Source of the DNA: Planoprotostelium fungivorum
Lineage: Eukaryota > Evosea > Variosea > Cavosteliida > Cavosteliaceae
DNA: 64,000 nt
Direction: 5' to 3'
Assembly (NCBI GenBank): GCA_003024175.1
Contig: MDYQ01000081.1
Location: 124,001 to 188,000, forward strand
The notes under the pieces are model-generated. The model was not told where the DNA came from. It searched no databases and was given only the letters and a program-made list of their open reading frames with translations. A program made the translations under genes and the position numbers. This document shows positions 32,489 through 44,460 of the stretch, in pieces. Position 1 is the stretch's first letter; each line of letters starts with the position of its first letter.

Positions 32489-32771
32489 GGCTGCCGCCGC
32501 GGTGGTGTTTACTGTTGGGTTATGGGGGTTTTTGGTAAATCCGTATACCTTGTTAACAAATTTTGTTGCGTTAGAATACATGTTTTTAGGAGTGGCCCTT
32601 CTGGGGGGGGCCACCGCGCTGGGGGTAGACGACCTAGAAGGTCAGGTGTACTTGTTGGTGGTGTTGGGGGTGGCGGCGGCGGAGTCCGCCCTGGGCCTAG
32701 CCTTGTTGGTGCAGTTCTATCGACTTCGGGGTGAAGTTCAAACCCTGTCGTACCCCCTAGTTAAAGCGTGA
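32481..32771 (+). CDS. nad4L, overlap copy 2
   Basis: Same 96-residue protein as at 31748, with Val at residue 8. Confidence 0.92.
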   Translation: MFKAAAAVVFTVGLWGFLVNPYTLLTNFVALEYMFLGVALLGGATALGVDDLEGQVYLLVVLGVAAAESALGLALLVQFYRLRGEVQTLSYPLVKA

Positions 32772-33115
32772 TTACCCTACTAGTGTTTTTACCGGTGTTG
32801 GCTCTTGGGCTAAGGTTTGCCCGAGTGGAACCTCGTTATCTTTTTGGTGGGTCCATGGGGGTGGCCGTTGGGGTGGCCGGCCTAAACCTTTACGAGGTAG
32901 TTTTGTGTGGCGGGGTAAAACAGGTAACCCTCGCCAGTCAATTTCTAGTGTACCCCACCGGGTTGGGTTGGGAATCAGTTACCTTGGGGGTGTACATGGA
33001 CGCCACCACCGCGCACATGGTGTTTATTGTTTTTGTAATTTCATTTCTTGTTCACCTGTATTCAACTGTGTACATGGGGGGCGACCCACGATTGTATCTT
33101 TTTTTGGGTTATCTT
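32768..33115 (+). CDS. nad5, 5' part
   Basis: Starts GTG in the GTGA overlap with nad4L. The hydrophobic N-terminus is followed by [18 protein letters not shown] and [17 protein letters not shown], typical for nad5. Cut at the N. Confidence 0.92.
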
Positions 33116-33116
33116 N

Positions 33117-33184
33117 GGTTTATGCCGATCGCGGTAAAAGCGTTAGAAGTGTCGCGGTTTCGAGAGTGGGCCCACAATGTTTAA
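33117..33184 (+). CDS. cox2, 3' tail overlap copy
   Basis: Last 21 residues of cox2 (FMPIAVKALEVSRFREWA...). Confidence 0.9.
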
Positions 33185-33467
33185 GGCTGCCGCCGCGGTG
33201 GTGTTTACTGTTGGGTTATGGGGTTTTTTGGTAAATCCGTATACCTTGTTAACAAATTTTGTTGCGTTAGAATACATGTTTTTAGGAGTGGCCCTTCTGG
33301 GGGGGGCCACCGCGCTGGGGGTAGACGACCTAGAAGGTCAGGTGTACTTGTTGGTGGTGTTGGGGGTGGCGGCGGCGGAGTCCGCCCTGGGCCTAGCCTT
33401 GTTGGTGCAGTTCTATCGACTTCGGGGTGAAGTTCAAACCCTGTCGTACCCCCTAGTTAAAGCGTGA
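33177..33467 (+). CDS. nad4L, overlap copy 3
   Basis: Identical in protein to the copy at 32481. Confidence 0.92.
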   Translation: MFKAAAAVVFTVGLWGFLVNPYTLLTNFVALEYMFLGVALLGGATALGVDDLEGQVYLLVVLGVAAAESALGLALLVQFYRLRGEVQTLSYPLVKA

Positions 33468-34210
33468 TTACCCTACTAGTGTTTTTACCGGTGTTGGCTC
33501 TTGGGCTAAGTTTTGCCCGAGTGGAACCTCGTTATCTTTTTGGTGGGTCCATGGGGTGGCCGTTGGGGTGGCCGGCCTAAACCTTTACGAGGTAGTTTTG
33601 TGTGGCGGGGTAAAACAGGTAACCCTCGCCAGTCAATTTCTAGTGTACCCCACCGGGTTGGGTTGGGAATCAGTTACCTTGGGGGTGTACATGGACGCCA
33701 CCACCGCGCACATGGTGTTTATTGTTTTTGTAATTTCATTTCTTGTTCACCTGTATTCAACTGTGTACATGGGGGCGACCCACGATTGTATCTTTTTTTG
33801 GGTTATCTTACCCTTTTTACTTTTTTCATGGTTGTTCTACTTGTTTCACCAAATTACATTCAACTTTTTATGGGGTGGGAAGGTGTTGGCCTAACAAGTT
33901 ACCTACTTGTTAACTTTTGGCATACCCGGGCCGCCGCAAATAAGTCAGCCCTTAAAGCGTTGCTTGTAAATCGGGTGGGCGATTTTTTCCTTTTGTACTT
34001 TCTGTTTGTAGCAATTCACTATGGAGGGGGAATTTACTTTCCCGAAGGGGAAGCCCTACGCCATCCAGCAATGGGAATTTTTCTTGTGGGGGCCGCCGCG
34101 GCAAAATCGGCTCAACTTGGTCTTCATACGTGGTTACCCGACGCCATGGAGGGACCTACCCCGGTGTCCGCCCTTATTCATGCGGCCACCATGGTAACGG
34201 CAGGGGTGTT
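33464..34210 (+). CDS. nad5, 5' half with run-length shifts
   Basis: Covers the start through [12 protein letters not shown]-type core sequence ([18 protein letters not shown]). At least two G runs (near 33552 and 33771) are one base shorter than in the neighbouring copies and break the frame. These are very probably sequencing errors. Confidence 0.88.
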
Positions 34211-34211
34211 N

Positions 34212-35552
34212 GCTAAGTTTTGCCCGAGTGGAACCTCGTTATCTTTTTGGTGGGTCCATGGGGGTGGCCGTTGGGGTGGCCGGCCTAAACCTTTACGAGG
34301 TAGTTTTGTGTGGCGGGGTAAAACAGGTAACCCTCGCCAGTCAATTTCTAGTGTACCCCACCGGGTTGGGTTGGGAATCAGTTACCTTGGGGGTGTACAT
34401 GGACGCCACCACCGCGCACATGGTGTTTATTGTTTTTGTAATTTCATTTCTTGTTCACCTGTATTCAACTGTGTACATGGGGGGCGACCCACGATTGTAT
34501 CTTTTTTGGGTTATCTTACCCTTTTTACTTTTTTCATGGTTGTTCTACTTGTTTCACCAAATTACATTCAACTTTTTATGGGGTGGGAAGGTGTTGGCCT
34601 AACAAGTTACCTACTTGTTAACTTTTGGCATACCCGGGCCGCCGCAAATAAGTCAGCCCTTAAAGCGTTGCTTGTAAATCGGGTGGGCGATTTTTTCCTT
34701 TTGTACTTTCTGTTTGTAGCAATTCACTATGGAGGGGGAATTTACTTTCCCGAAGGGGAAGCCCTACGCCATCCAGCAATGGGAATTTTTCTTGTGGGGC
34801 CGCCGCGGCAAAATCGGCTCAACTTGGTCTTCATACGTGGTTACCCGACGCCATGGAGGGACCTACCCCGGTGTCCGCCCTTATTCATGCGGCCACCATG
34901 GTAACGGCAGGGGTGTTTCTACTTCTTCGTTCGGGGCCGTACCTTGGTGAAGTACGAGAAATTCTTCTTTTTTTGGGTGCGACCACCGCGGTGTTTGCTG
35001 GATCGGTCGCTCTGTTTCAGTACGATCTTAAACGAATTATCGCGTATTCCACGTGTGCTCAACTTGGGTACATGGTGACCGCGGTGGGGGGGGGTCACCC
35101 CGATCTTGGGTTGTACCACTTAGTAAATCACGCCTATTTTAAAGCGTTACTTTTTTTGTTGGCGGGACTAGTAATTCATGCCCTAGCCGACGAACAAGAC
35201 ACCCGCCGAATGGGTGGGTTGATTAACGTGTTACCTGTTACCTATACCCTGTTTGGGGTGGGTTCTCTTGCGTTGGGCGGGTTTCCTTTTTTGTCGGGTT
35301 ACTACTCCAAAGAAAACATTCTGGAGGTTCTCTACGCTACCGGCCAGTGGTACGGGTACACCGCGTGTGTTGCCGCTGCGTATTTTACGGTGTACTACTC
35401 GGTTCGTGTTGTAATTCTTGTTTTTTTGGGCCGTCCCCGTGGACCGAAGCCGGTGTACCTGGCCGCGGCCGAAGCGGATCCACTATCTTTGGGGGTGGTC
35501 ACCACCTTGGGGGCCGCCGCGGTACTTCACGGGTGGATGGCTCGTGACGTTT
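34212..35552 (+). CDS. nad5, central part
   Basis: Contains the proton-pumping core: [36 protein letters not shown] and [17 protein letters not shown]. Run-length differences early in the segment interrupt the frame. Confidence 0.9.
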
Positions 35553-35553
35553 N

Positions 35554-36791
35554 AGGGAATTTTTCTTGTGGGGGCCGCCGCGGCAAAATCGGCTCAACTT
35601 GGTCTTCATACGTGGTTACCCGACGCCATGGAGGGACCTACCCCGGTGTCCGCCCTTATTCATGCGGCCACCATGGTAACGGCAGGGGTGTTTCTACTTC
35701 TTCGTTCGGGGCCGTACCTTGGTGAAGTACGAGAAATTCTTCTTTTTTTGGGTGCGACCACCGCGGGGTTTGCTGGATCGGTCGCTCTGTTTCAGTACGA
35801 TCTTAAACGAATTATCGCGTATTCCACGTGTGCTCAACTTGGGTACATGGTGACCGCGGTGGGGGTGGGTCACCCCGATCTTGGGTTGTACCACTTAGTA
35901 AATCACGCCTATTTTAAAGCGTTACTTTTTTTGTTGGCGGGACTAGTAATTCATGCCCTAGCCGACGAACAAGACACCCGCCGAATGGGTGGGTTGATTA
36001 ACGTGTTACCTGTTACCTATACCCTGTTTGGGGGGGGTTCTCTTGCGTTGGGCGGGTTTCCTTTTTTGTCGGGTTACTACTCCAAAGAAAACATTCTGGA
36101 GGTTCTCTACGCTACCGGCCAGTGGTACGGGTACACCGCGTGTGTTGCCGCTGCGTATTTTACGGTGTACTACTCGGTTCGTGTTGTAATTCTTGTTTTT
36201 TTGGGCCGCCCCCGTGGACCGAAGCCGGTGTACCTGGCCGCGGCCGAAGCGGATCCACTATCTTTGGGGGTGGTCACCACCTTGGGGGCCGCCGCGGTAC
36301 TTCACGGGTGGATGGCTCGTGACGTTTTTGTTGGGTGGGGAACCACCCGGGGGTGGTCCACCCCCGGGGTGGAAGCTGAGTTTGCCGTTCCCCTGGGGGT
36401 AAAACTTTTCCCCTTGGCCGTGGCGGTGGCGGCCACCTTGGGGGTGACCCTAGTGGAACGGTATGGGTTACCCCGGGTGGTGGGAATTCACTATTTTTTT
36501 GCCAAACGTTGGTGGTGGGACTTTCTAGACGGGTCCCTTGCTCGACGGTCCCTAACCCAGGGGTACTACCTTTATGTTGACCTTGAACGAGGTCTACTTG
36601 AGTGGGTAGGTCCACGTGGAGTTCGCTGGGGGGTGGCCCGGGTGTACGAGGTAACCCGAAATCGGGGGTGGTTTCCTCTTTTTTTTGTTCTCCTACCCGC
36701 CGGGGTGGCTCTTGCTGTTGCTACCGCGGGGGTTCCCGGTGGGATTACCGTGTTACTAGTTTCGTGGTGGGGGTGGACTCGTCGGGGATGA
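35554..36791 (+). CDS. NADH dehydrogenase subunit 5, 3' part to stop
   Basis: Complex I proton-pump subunit of the membrane arm. It runs from [18 protein letters not shown] through the conserved core to the C-terminal lateral-helix region and ends VSWWGWTRRG. The stop TGA overlaps the ATG of orfA by 4 nt. Assembled over all segments the gene would be about 33464-36791 less the overlaps. Confidence 0.95.
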
Positions 36792-37060
36792 TCGTTCGGG
36801 TACGTCGTGACGGTTTATTTACGTGGCGGCGATGGGCCACCGCGTGGGTTAACGGTGGAATTCCGGCGGTCCCCACCCGGGGGGTTCACCCCCTTACTCA
36901 CGCGGGGGTAGCTTACCGAGCCGCAGGAGATGAGCCTACCTACCAGGGAGGCCCGGGCCATCTATATAACCGATTTTATTACCTGCGAACTCCCCCTACT
37001 CGAAACCTAGTCCGTACCGATGGGGTTCCCCCGGTGGGGGACACTATTCCTGTTTGGGTT
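36788..37060 (+). CDS. orfA, 5' fragment
   Basis: First 91 residues of the unassigned reading frame that is more complete at 37508. Cut by the N. Confidence 0.6.
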
Positions 37061-37061
37061 N

Positions 37062-37511
37062 ACCACCCGGGGGTGGTCCACCCCCGGGGTGGAAGCTGAG
37101 TTTGCCGTTCCCCTGGGGGTAAAACTTTTACCCTTGGCCGTGGCGGTGGCGGCCACCTTGGGGGTGACCCTAGTGGAACGGTATGGGTTACCCCGGGTGG
37201 TGGGAATTCACTATTTTTTTGCCAAACGTTGGTGGTGGGACTTTCTAGACGGGTCCCTTGCTCGACGGTCCCTAACCCAGGGGTACTACCTTTATGTTGA
37301 CCTTGAACGAGGTCTACTTGAGTGGGTAGGTCCACGTGGAGTTCGCTGGGGGGTGGCCCGGGTGTACGAGGTAACCCGAAATCGGGGGTGGTTTCCTCTT
37401 TTTTTTGTTCTACTACCCGCCGGGGTGGCGCTTGCTGTTGCTACCGCGGGGGTTCCCGGTGGGATTACCGTGTTACTAGTTTCGTGGTGGGGGTGGACTC
37501 GTCGGGGATGA
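37062..37511 (+). CDS. nad5, 3' overlap copy
   Basis: Repeats the last 149 residues of nad5 and its stop. Confidence 0.92.
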   Translation, partial: TTRGWSTPGVEAEFAVPLGVKLLPLAVAVAATLGVTLVERYGLPRVVGIHYFFAKRWWWDFLDGSLARRSLTQGYYLYVDLERGLLEWVGPRGVRWGVARVYEVTRNRGWFPLFFVLLPAGVALAVATAGVPGGITVLLVSWWGWTRRG

Positions 37512-40050
37512 TCGTTCGGGTACGTCGTGACGGTTTATTTACGTGGCGGCGATGGGCCACCGCGTGGGTTAACGGTGGAATTCCGGCGGTCCCCACCCGG
37601 GGGGTTCACCCCCTTACTCACGCGGGGGTAGCTTACCGAGCCGCAGGAGATGAGCCTACCTACCAGGGAGGCCCGGGCCATCTATATAACCGATTTTATT
37701 ACCTGCGAACTCCCCCTACTCGAAACCTAGTCCGTACCGATGGGGTTCCCCCGGTGGGGGACACTATTCCTGTTTGGGTTTCCCCACCGGGGGGGCGCCG
37801 TCACCGGCTTGGGTGGTGGTTAACTTGGGGAGCGGGGTGGCCCGACCTAGTAGCAACTAGGTCTCTTTTTGACCGGTGGTGGTACCGACCGGTGGCCCCC
37901 CCCGTGGTGGAGGATCCAAACAAAGTACTTGATCGACGAGCGGATTGGTACCACCGTGACTGGTGGGACTGGCGTCGCTGGCGGTTGTGGTCTAGCTTGC
38001 CTCGAGGGTATTATGGACGGTGGTGGTCAGCGGGTGAGTACGCCCCTGGATGGGACTACGCTCATCGACGGTGGCAGTGGCTTCACACCCGGGGGTCACC
38101 CCGGTGGGTCGCTCCGGGGTGGTCCACCCCGGGGTGGACCACCTGTCCCGGGTGGATCGAGCTCTTCACCGACGAGCCCGTCGAGTTCAAACTGAGCGGT
38201 ACGGTGCATATCGAGCTGCCCGACACCGTCGGTATCTTTTTGAACGAATCCCTCGGCGAACCCGGCGGTGGCGCCCCCGCCGGGGTTGGCGTCGCTGGTG
38301 TCGGTTTCGTCGAACTCGGCTGGAACGCTACCAGGCGGAACCTACCTCCCTGGAGTATTACTCCCGGGTTACCCGTGGTCTATTCCAACGGTGGACTTAT
38401 CGAGGTACCCTTCTTGAACGGGTAAGCACGGCCCGTCCGGAAGGGTCCTACCTTGGGGAGATGTACACCTGGGTTCGAACCTTATTAGCTCCTCGGGTGG
38501 GGTCACCCCTTGAGTATAACCTTTTTAAAGCGGGGTGGGGATATCTTCGGTTTCGTGATCGAAAAGGTTATAAAGCTCGACGCTGGCGTTTAGGAGATCA
38601 CCCCCGATTTCGGGTTCCCTTTCGCGAGGCGGCAACCCACCGGTGGGGCTGGTTTAACCGGGGAGGTCTCCAAGGCGAGCGTGCCGCCGCCGCCGCCGAG
38701 GTAAAAACTTCCCCGTTGTACAACGGGGAAACACCCCCGTTGGTGGGAGGTCCCTACGCGGCGGTTTACTGGTCGCTTCAACCTTGGGGGCGAGGCTCGC
38801 GTTGGCGAACTCGACCTACTGATCGAGCTCGCTATGTGTGGATTCAAACGGTGAAGAGCGGGTACGCCCAGGAGCATGACGCAACCGGATGGTCGACCGC
38901 GTGTACCGGCCCGACCGGGGTGAATTACTCCTTGTTGGGGGAGGTTGAGTTTCCGGTGGTGGCCCCCCCCGACGAGTATGTTCGACCCTGGCGGCCGGAC
39001 CCACCCGAGGTAGTTATCCCCCATCCGGGGGCTCCGCTTCGGTGTCGTTTAGTTCGGTGGGTTTCCCCGGTGTGGCGGGTGTACTGGGTGTTTGCAACTT
39101 TGTGGTCTACCTTATTCACTATGGTTACCTGGATGGTAGGGCGAGTTCTTCTGTGGGGGGGTGCCACTCCGGTGTTACTGGTGTGGTACACTCTTCAGGA
39201 GGGGTGGTCCACCCTGCGGGGGTGGGCCGCCCGGGCGGGGTGGGCGTCCCCCGGGTTTCAAACTCTACGTTGGACCTACACCGCGTGGGTGCTAGCGTAC
39301 AACGTGGAAGACGAAACAACCGACCTGATGGTTAACCACCCCGACGAGGAAGCGGACGACAACTACGCGGACGACGATGATGACCCCGCGGGTGAGCAGA
39401 TGACACCCGAAGCCGCGGGGGCTGCCGGCCTACTCCGGGAGGACCCCAACGTTCCGTGGGAGTGGTGGTGGTACAAAGATTTTGACGAGTTCTACGAGGA
39501 GGGTCTTGAGATGGCAATGGAGATTTTAACCGAAGACCTTCCCCACGGGGCTCGCCTTGTATGGGGGCCGTGGGGTGATTTTTGGTTTCGTCTTCCATTG
39601 TGGGGGGTTCTTGACGGGGTTGCTGCCCTTGCTGTTGCGGCCAAACTAGATTATCAACGGTGGTGGTGGCGGGTTCTTTCCCGGGGGAACACCCCGGGTC
39701 GGGTAGTCGGCCGGTGGTGGAAGGTTCCGGTTGTACTAGGGGTAAACACCCTTCACATGGGGATGGCCCTACTGGTGGGGGCCACCGCCGCCGGGGTGTT
39801 AGATCCATCTACCCTTCGGGTGTGGGTGGTTTATTCGTGTGGGTTACCCTGGCATGAAGAATACTACTGGGGATGGGGGGTGGGTTGGCTTTTAACCTCG
39901 ATGGCCGTTCTAGGTCCCCGGGGGTGGCGTCGCTATCTAGAGGGGTTAGGCTGGGGAAACCTTGTTTACCTACTAGTGGGGGGTCCTCTCTCGTGTACCC
40001 TGAAGACTATTATCCTCACCGGGCCGCCACCGTGGTTCGTTCTGGATTGA
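37508..40050 (+). CDS. orfA: large unassigned mitochondrial protein
   Basis: Sits between nad5 and orfB, overlapping the nad5 stop by ATGA. The first part (37508-38160) reads MIVRVRRDGLFTWRRWATAW onward and is rich in Trp and Arg. The rest continues in another frame (about 38170-40050), so a single run-length shift in the G/C-rich 38090-38160 stretch is likely. The second part has an Arg-rich region, several hydrophobic helices (VYWVFATLWSTLFTMVTW, VPVVLGVNTLHMGMALLV), and an acidic loop (HPDEEADDNYADDDDDPA). At about 845 residues it is the largest unknown here. I recognise no family. A lineage-specific respiratory-chain or ATP synthase subunit is one possibility. Confidence 0.55.
38121..38144. 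repeat. 24-nt perfect palindrome in orfA
   Basis: GTGGTCCACCCC followed by its exact reverse complement. It lies where the orfA frame appears to shift. Confidence 0.85.
38709..38730. repeat. 22-nt perfect palindrome in orfA
   Basis: TTCCCCGTTGT followed by its exact reverse complement, ACAACGGGGAA. Confidence 0.85.
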
Positions 40051-40068
40051 ACAACCGAACCCTTGGTA

Positions 40069-40476
40069 TGTACTTTAAGGTGGCGTACGTTCCGGAGGAG
40101 GCCGACCGTCCCGGAACCGGAGTGTTACCGTACGCCCGGGTTGACTCGGCCCGGGTGGTTCCCGCCGCGGTGGTGGGATACAATCAAACACCTTGGGAGC
40201 TTGACGCCGATGACGGGGGTACCGATTTCAAACGGTTCCCCACCTAGTCGACCGGGAGGAGGAGGAAACTCCGGAGTACCCCGTTTTATTGGGGGGCGTT
40301 GGGCGCAGGACATGGCCCTGCGCCATCCGAGCCGCCGACGAAACAATTTTTACGATGTGGACTACGTGACGGATTTAGGGTCCCCCAGTTATACTTGGCC
40401 GACCTACTATATGAACGCACGTAATCGAACCACCCAACACGAAGCAAACACCAGCGAAACAACTACGTATGAGTAA
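40069..40476 (+). CDS. orfB: small unassigned frame before nad4
   Basis: Starts MYFKVAYVPEEADRPGTG; a frame change near 40200-40245 is needed to reach PRFIGGRWAQDMALRHPS and the stop at 40476. No family recognised. Its stop lies 8 nt before the preferred nad4 start. It could be an N-terminal extension or a separate small protein. Confidence 0.4.
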   Translation, partial: CTLRWRTFRRRPTVPEPECYRTPGLTRPGWFPPRWWDTIKHLGSLTPMTGVPISNGSPPSRPGGGGNSGVPRFIGGRWAQDMALRHPSRRRNNFYDVDYVTDLGSPSYTWPTYYMNARNRTTQHEANTSETTTYE

Positions 40477-40485
40477 CCTTTTTGG

Positions 40486-41240
40486 ATGGGATACCAAAAT
40501 GGAACGGTTAACTTTTTGGGAGAACTGGTTTTCCCCCTTGGGGAACAACTTGGGTACCCGCTATCGGCGGGGGTATGGTTTTTGGTTTTACCACGTGGGA
40601 TGGGTCTACCTGGGGTGGCCGTTGCCGCGTGGGCGGGGGTGTGGTGGATCCCCACGGGGGTGGTTTACTTTCCGGTGGGGGCCGCCCTAGTGTATGTTGG
40701 TATTTTTACTCCTGCCGTACTTGGGGGATGGACTCCTCGTTCCGCTCCTGGGGTGGTAGCCCTGTGGTTAACCTTGGTTACCACCCTACTAGTGGGGACC
40801 GCCGGAGTCACCCAGGTGGTATGGTCCACCACGGGGGTGGGTTCCGGCTGGGTTCTAGACGAGGTTTCTACCCCGTTTGTACTTTTAACGGTGGGGTTAG
40901 CCCCCGTGGTGGTGCTAGCGTCATTGGACGGAGTTCGAGGTAACCAACACTGGTACTATGGGTTGCTACTTGTGCTACTGGGGTTACTTGTTCCGGTTTT
41001 TTGTGTTACTCATTTTCTGGTGTTTTACGTTTTGTTTGAGGTACTAGGATTTCCAATGTTTTTACTAGTTGGGGTGTACGGTCCCCGTACCCAGCGGGTA
41101 GACGCGGCGTATAAGTTTTTTATCTACACGTTTGTTGGGTCCGCCGCGGTGTTGCCCGTGTTGGTGTACTTGTACACCCGGGTGGGTACCACCGAGGTAT
41201 CCCATCTAGTTCGATACCAGTTTACCGACTTAGAACAAAC
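40486..41240 (+). CDS. nad4, 5' part
   Basis: Preferred start is the ATG at 40486 (MGYQNGTVNFLGELVFPL), which stays open with the four-G run at 40612-40615. The copy at 41255 has five Gs there, which would instead favour the ATG at 40469. Core: FLVFYVLFEVLGFPMFLL and QRVDAAYKFFIYTFVGSA. Confidence 0.88.
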
Positions 41241-41254
41241 NGTAACCTTTTTGG

Positions 41255-42266
41255 ATGGGATACCAAAATGGAACGGTTAACTTTTTGGGAGAACTGGTTT
41301 TCCCCCTTGGGGAACAACTTGGGTACCCGCTATCGGCGGGGGTATGGTTTTTGGTTTTACCACGTGGGATGGGTCTACCTGGGGGTGGCCGTTGCCGCGT
41401 GGGCGGGGGTGTGGTGGATCCCCACGGGGGTGGTTTACTTTCCGGTGGGGGCCGCCCTAGTGTATGTTGGTATTTTTACTCCTGCCGTACTTGGGGGATG
41501 GACTCCTCGTTCCGCTCCTGGGGTGGTAGCCCTGTGGTTAACCTTGGTTACCACCCTACTAGTGGGGACCGCCGGAGTCACCCAGGTGGTATGGTCCACC
41601 ACGGTGGTGGGTTCCGGCTGGGTTCTAGACGAGGTTTCTACCCCGGTTGTACTTTTAACGGTGGGGTTAGCCCCCGTGGTGGTGCTAGCGTCATTGGACG
41701 GAGTTCGAGGTAACCAACACTGGTACTATGGGTTGCTACTTGTGCTACTGGGGTTACTTGTTCCGGTTTTTTGTGTTACTCATTTTCTGGTGTTTTACGT
41801 TTTGTTTGAGGTACTAGGATTTCCAATGTTTTTACTAGTTGGGGTGTACGGTCCCCGTACCCAGCGGGTAGACGCGGCGTATAAGTTTTTTATCTACGCG
41901 TTTGTTGGGTCCGCCGCGGTGTTGCCCGTGTTGGTGTACTTGTACACCCGGGTGGGTACCACCGAGGTATCCCATCTAGTTCGATACCAGTTTACCGACT
42001 TAGAACAAACCCTGTTTTTTGGGCTAGGGGCGTTACCCTTTGCGGTTAAGATTCCGGTGATGCCGGTTCACCTGTGGCTTCCTGAAGCCCATGTTGAAGC
42101 GCCAACTCCGGTGTCCATGGTGTTAGCGGCGTTACTACTTAAAACCGGTGGGTACGCGTTTGTTCGATTTTTAGTTCCGGTCTGGCCGTGGGGGGCTTAC
42201 GTGTGGGGTCCGGCCGCCACCACGGTGGGGGTGTTGTCCGTTTTGTGGGGGTCCGTTTACGCTCTA
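41255..42266 (+). CDS. nad4, overlap copy extending further
   Basis: Continues past the previous segment to VMPVHLWLPEAHVEAPTP and SMVLAALLLKTGGYAFVR. One Phe-to-Val difference (VSTPVV against VSTPFV) matches the GTT/TTT noise between copies. Confidence 0.9.
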
Positions 42267-42267
42267 N

Positions 42268-43471
42268 CCGCTCCTGGGGTGGTAGCCCTGTGGTTAACCT
42301 TGGTTACCACCCTACTAGTGGGGACCGCCGGAGTCACCCAGGTGGTATGGTCCACCACGGTGGTGGGTTCCGGCTGGGTTCTAGACGAGGTTTCTACCCC
42401 GTTTGTACTTTTAACGGTGGGGTTAGCCCCCGTGGTGGTGCTAGCGTCATTGGACGGAGTTCGAGGTAACCAACACTGGTACTATGGGTTGCTACTTGTG
42501 CTACTGGGGTTACTTGTTCCGGTTTTTTGTGTTACTCATTTTCTGGTGTTTTACGTTTTGTTTGAGGTACTAGGATTTCCAATGTTTTTACTAGTTGGGG
42601 TGTACGGTCCCCGTACCCAGCGGGTAGACGCGGCGGATAAGTTTTTTATCTACACGTTTGTTGGGTCCGCCGCGGTGTTGCCCGTGTTGGTGTACTTGTA
42701 CACCCGGGTGGGTACCACCGAGGTATCCCATCTAGTTCGATACCAGTTTACCGACTTAGAACAAACCCTGTTTTTTGGGCTAGGGGCGTTACCCTTTGCG
42801 GTTAAGATTCCGGTGATGCCGGTTCACCTGTGGCTTCCTGAAGCCCATGTTGAAGCGCCAACTCCGGTGTCCATGGTGTTAGCGGCGTTACTACTTAAAA
42901 CCGGTGGGTACGCGGTTGTTCGATTTTTAGTTCCGGTCTGGCCGTGGGGGGCTTACGTGTGGGGTCCGGCCGCCACCACGGTGGGGGTGTTGTCCGTTTT
43001 GTGGGGGTCCGTTTACGCTCTAGTCCAGGTGGACACCAAACGTATGATTGCGTACGCCTCGGTGGCGCACATGAGCCTTGTTTTTGTGGGGCTGCTATCC
43101 GGCCCGGCCGCCACCGCGGGTGGGGTGTACCTTATGTTGGCGCATGGTTGGATTTCCGCGGGGTTGTTCGCCGGGATTGGGGTGTTGTACGATCGTTACC
43201 ACACCCGAACCATTCGGTATCTTGGGGGGTTAGCCGGGGTGATGCCCGTTTTTGGGGTTTTATTTTTTGTTTGTACCTTGGGTAATTTTAGTTTTCCCTT
43301 TACCGCGGGGTTTACCGGTGAATTTCTTTTGTTGTCGGGAATTGCCCAGTACAACCTGGGAGTTGCCCTAGCGGGGGGGTCCACTGTGTTGTTAAGTTTG
43401 GCCTATTCGGTTTGGTTGTATAACCGAGTTTTTTACGGGGTGGTGAACCCCACCGTGGTGGTCCATCAGGA
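42268..43471 (+). CDS. nad4, central to 3' part
   Basis: Contains VQVDTKRMIAYASVAHMS, AHGWISAGLFAGIGVLYD and the later helices. Copy differences such as AYKFF/ADKFF and AFVRF/AVVRF are single-base calls. Confidence 0.92.
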
Positions 43472-43472
43472 N

Positions 43473-44460
43473 TACCCAGCGGGTAGACGCGGCGTATAAG
43501 TTTTTTATCTACACGTTTGTTGGGTCCGCCGCGGTGTTGCCCGTGTTGGTGTACTTGTACACCCGGGTGGGTACCACCGAGGTATCCCATCTAGTTCGAT
43601 ACCAGTTTACCGACTTAGAACAAACCCTGTTTTTTGGGCTAGGGGCGTTACCCTTTGCGGTTAAGATTCCGGTGATGCCGGTTCACCTGTGGCTTCCTGA
43701 AGCCCATGTTGAAGCGCCAACTCCGGTGTCCATGGTGTTAGCGGCGTTACTACTTAAAACCGGTGGGTACGCGTTTGTTCGATTTTTAGTTCCGGTCTGG
43801 CCGTGGGGGGCTTACGTGTGGGGTCCGGCCGCCACCACGGGGGGGGTGTTGTCCGTTTTGTGGGGGTCCGTTTACGCTCTAGTCCAGGTGGACACCAAAC
43901 GTATGATTGCGTACGCCTCGGTGGCGCACATGAGCCTTGTTTTTGTGGGGCTGCTATCCGGACCGGCCGCCACCGCGGGTGGGGTGTACCTTATGTTGGC
44001 GCATGGTTGGATTTCCGCGGGGTTGTTCGCCGGGATTGGGGTGTTGTACGATCGTTACCACACCCGAACCATTCGGGATCTTGGGGGGTTAGCCGGGGTG
44101 ATGCCCGTTTTTGGGGTTTTATTTTTTGTTTGTACCTTGGGTAATTTTAGTTTTCCCTTTACCGCGGGGTTTACCGGTGAATTTCTTTTGTTGTCGGGAA
44201 TTGCCCAGTACAACCTGGGAGTTGCCCTGGCGGGGGGGTCCACTGTGTTGTTAAGTTTGGCCTATTCGGTTTGGTTGTATAACCGAGTTTTTTACGGGGT
44301 GGTGAACCCCACCGTGGTGGTCCATCAGGACTTAACTTCAATTGAGCTAGCGGTACTAGGTTGGTGTACCGTAGGGGTAATTCTACTTGGGTGGACCGGA
44401 GGGTATTGGGGGGTATACGCAAACTATGATGAGGTGGTCTACACCACCTTGGGGGGATGA
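43473..44460 (+). CDS. NADH dehydrogenase subunit 4, 3' part to stop
   Basis: Complex I membrane pump subunit, last 328 residues. Conserved VHLWLPEAHVEAPTPVSM with the pump-channel glutamate, VDTKRMIAYASVAHMS and GNFSFPFTAGFTGEFLLL. It ends DEVVYTTLGG; the TGA overlaps the nad2 ATG by 4 nt. Confidence 0.95.

Noticed and set aside
33464-37511. Multiple tandem nad5 pseudogenes
   Set aside because: Pieces restart after Ns with regular 0.7-kb overlaps and differ only by run length or G calls, so they are overlap copies.
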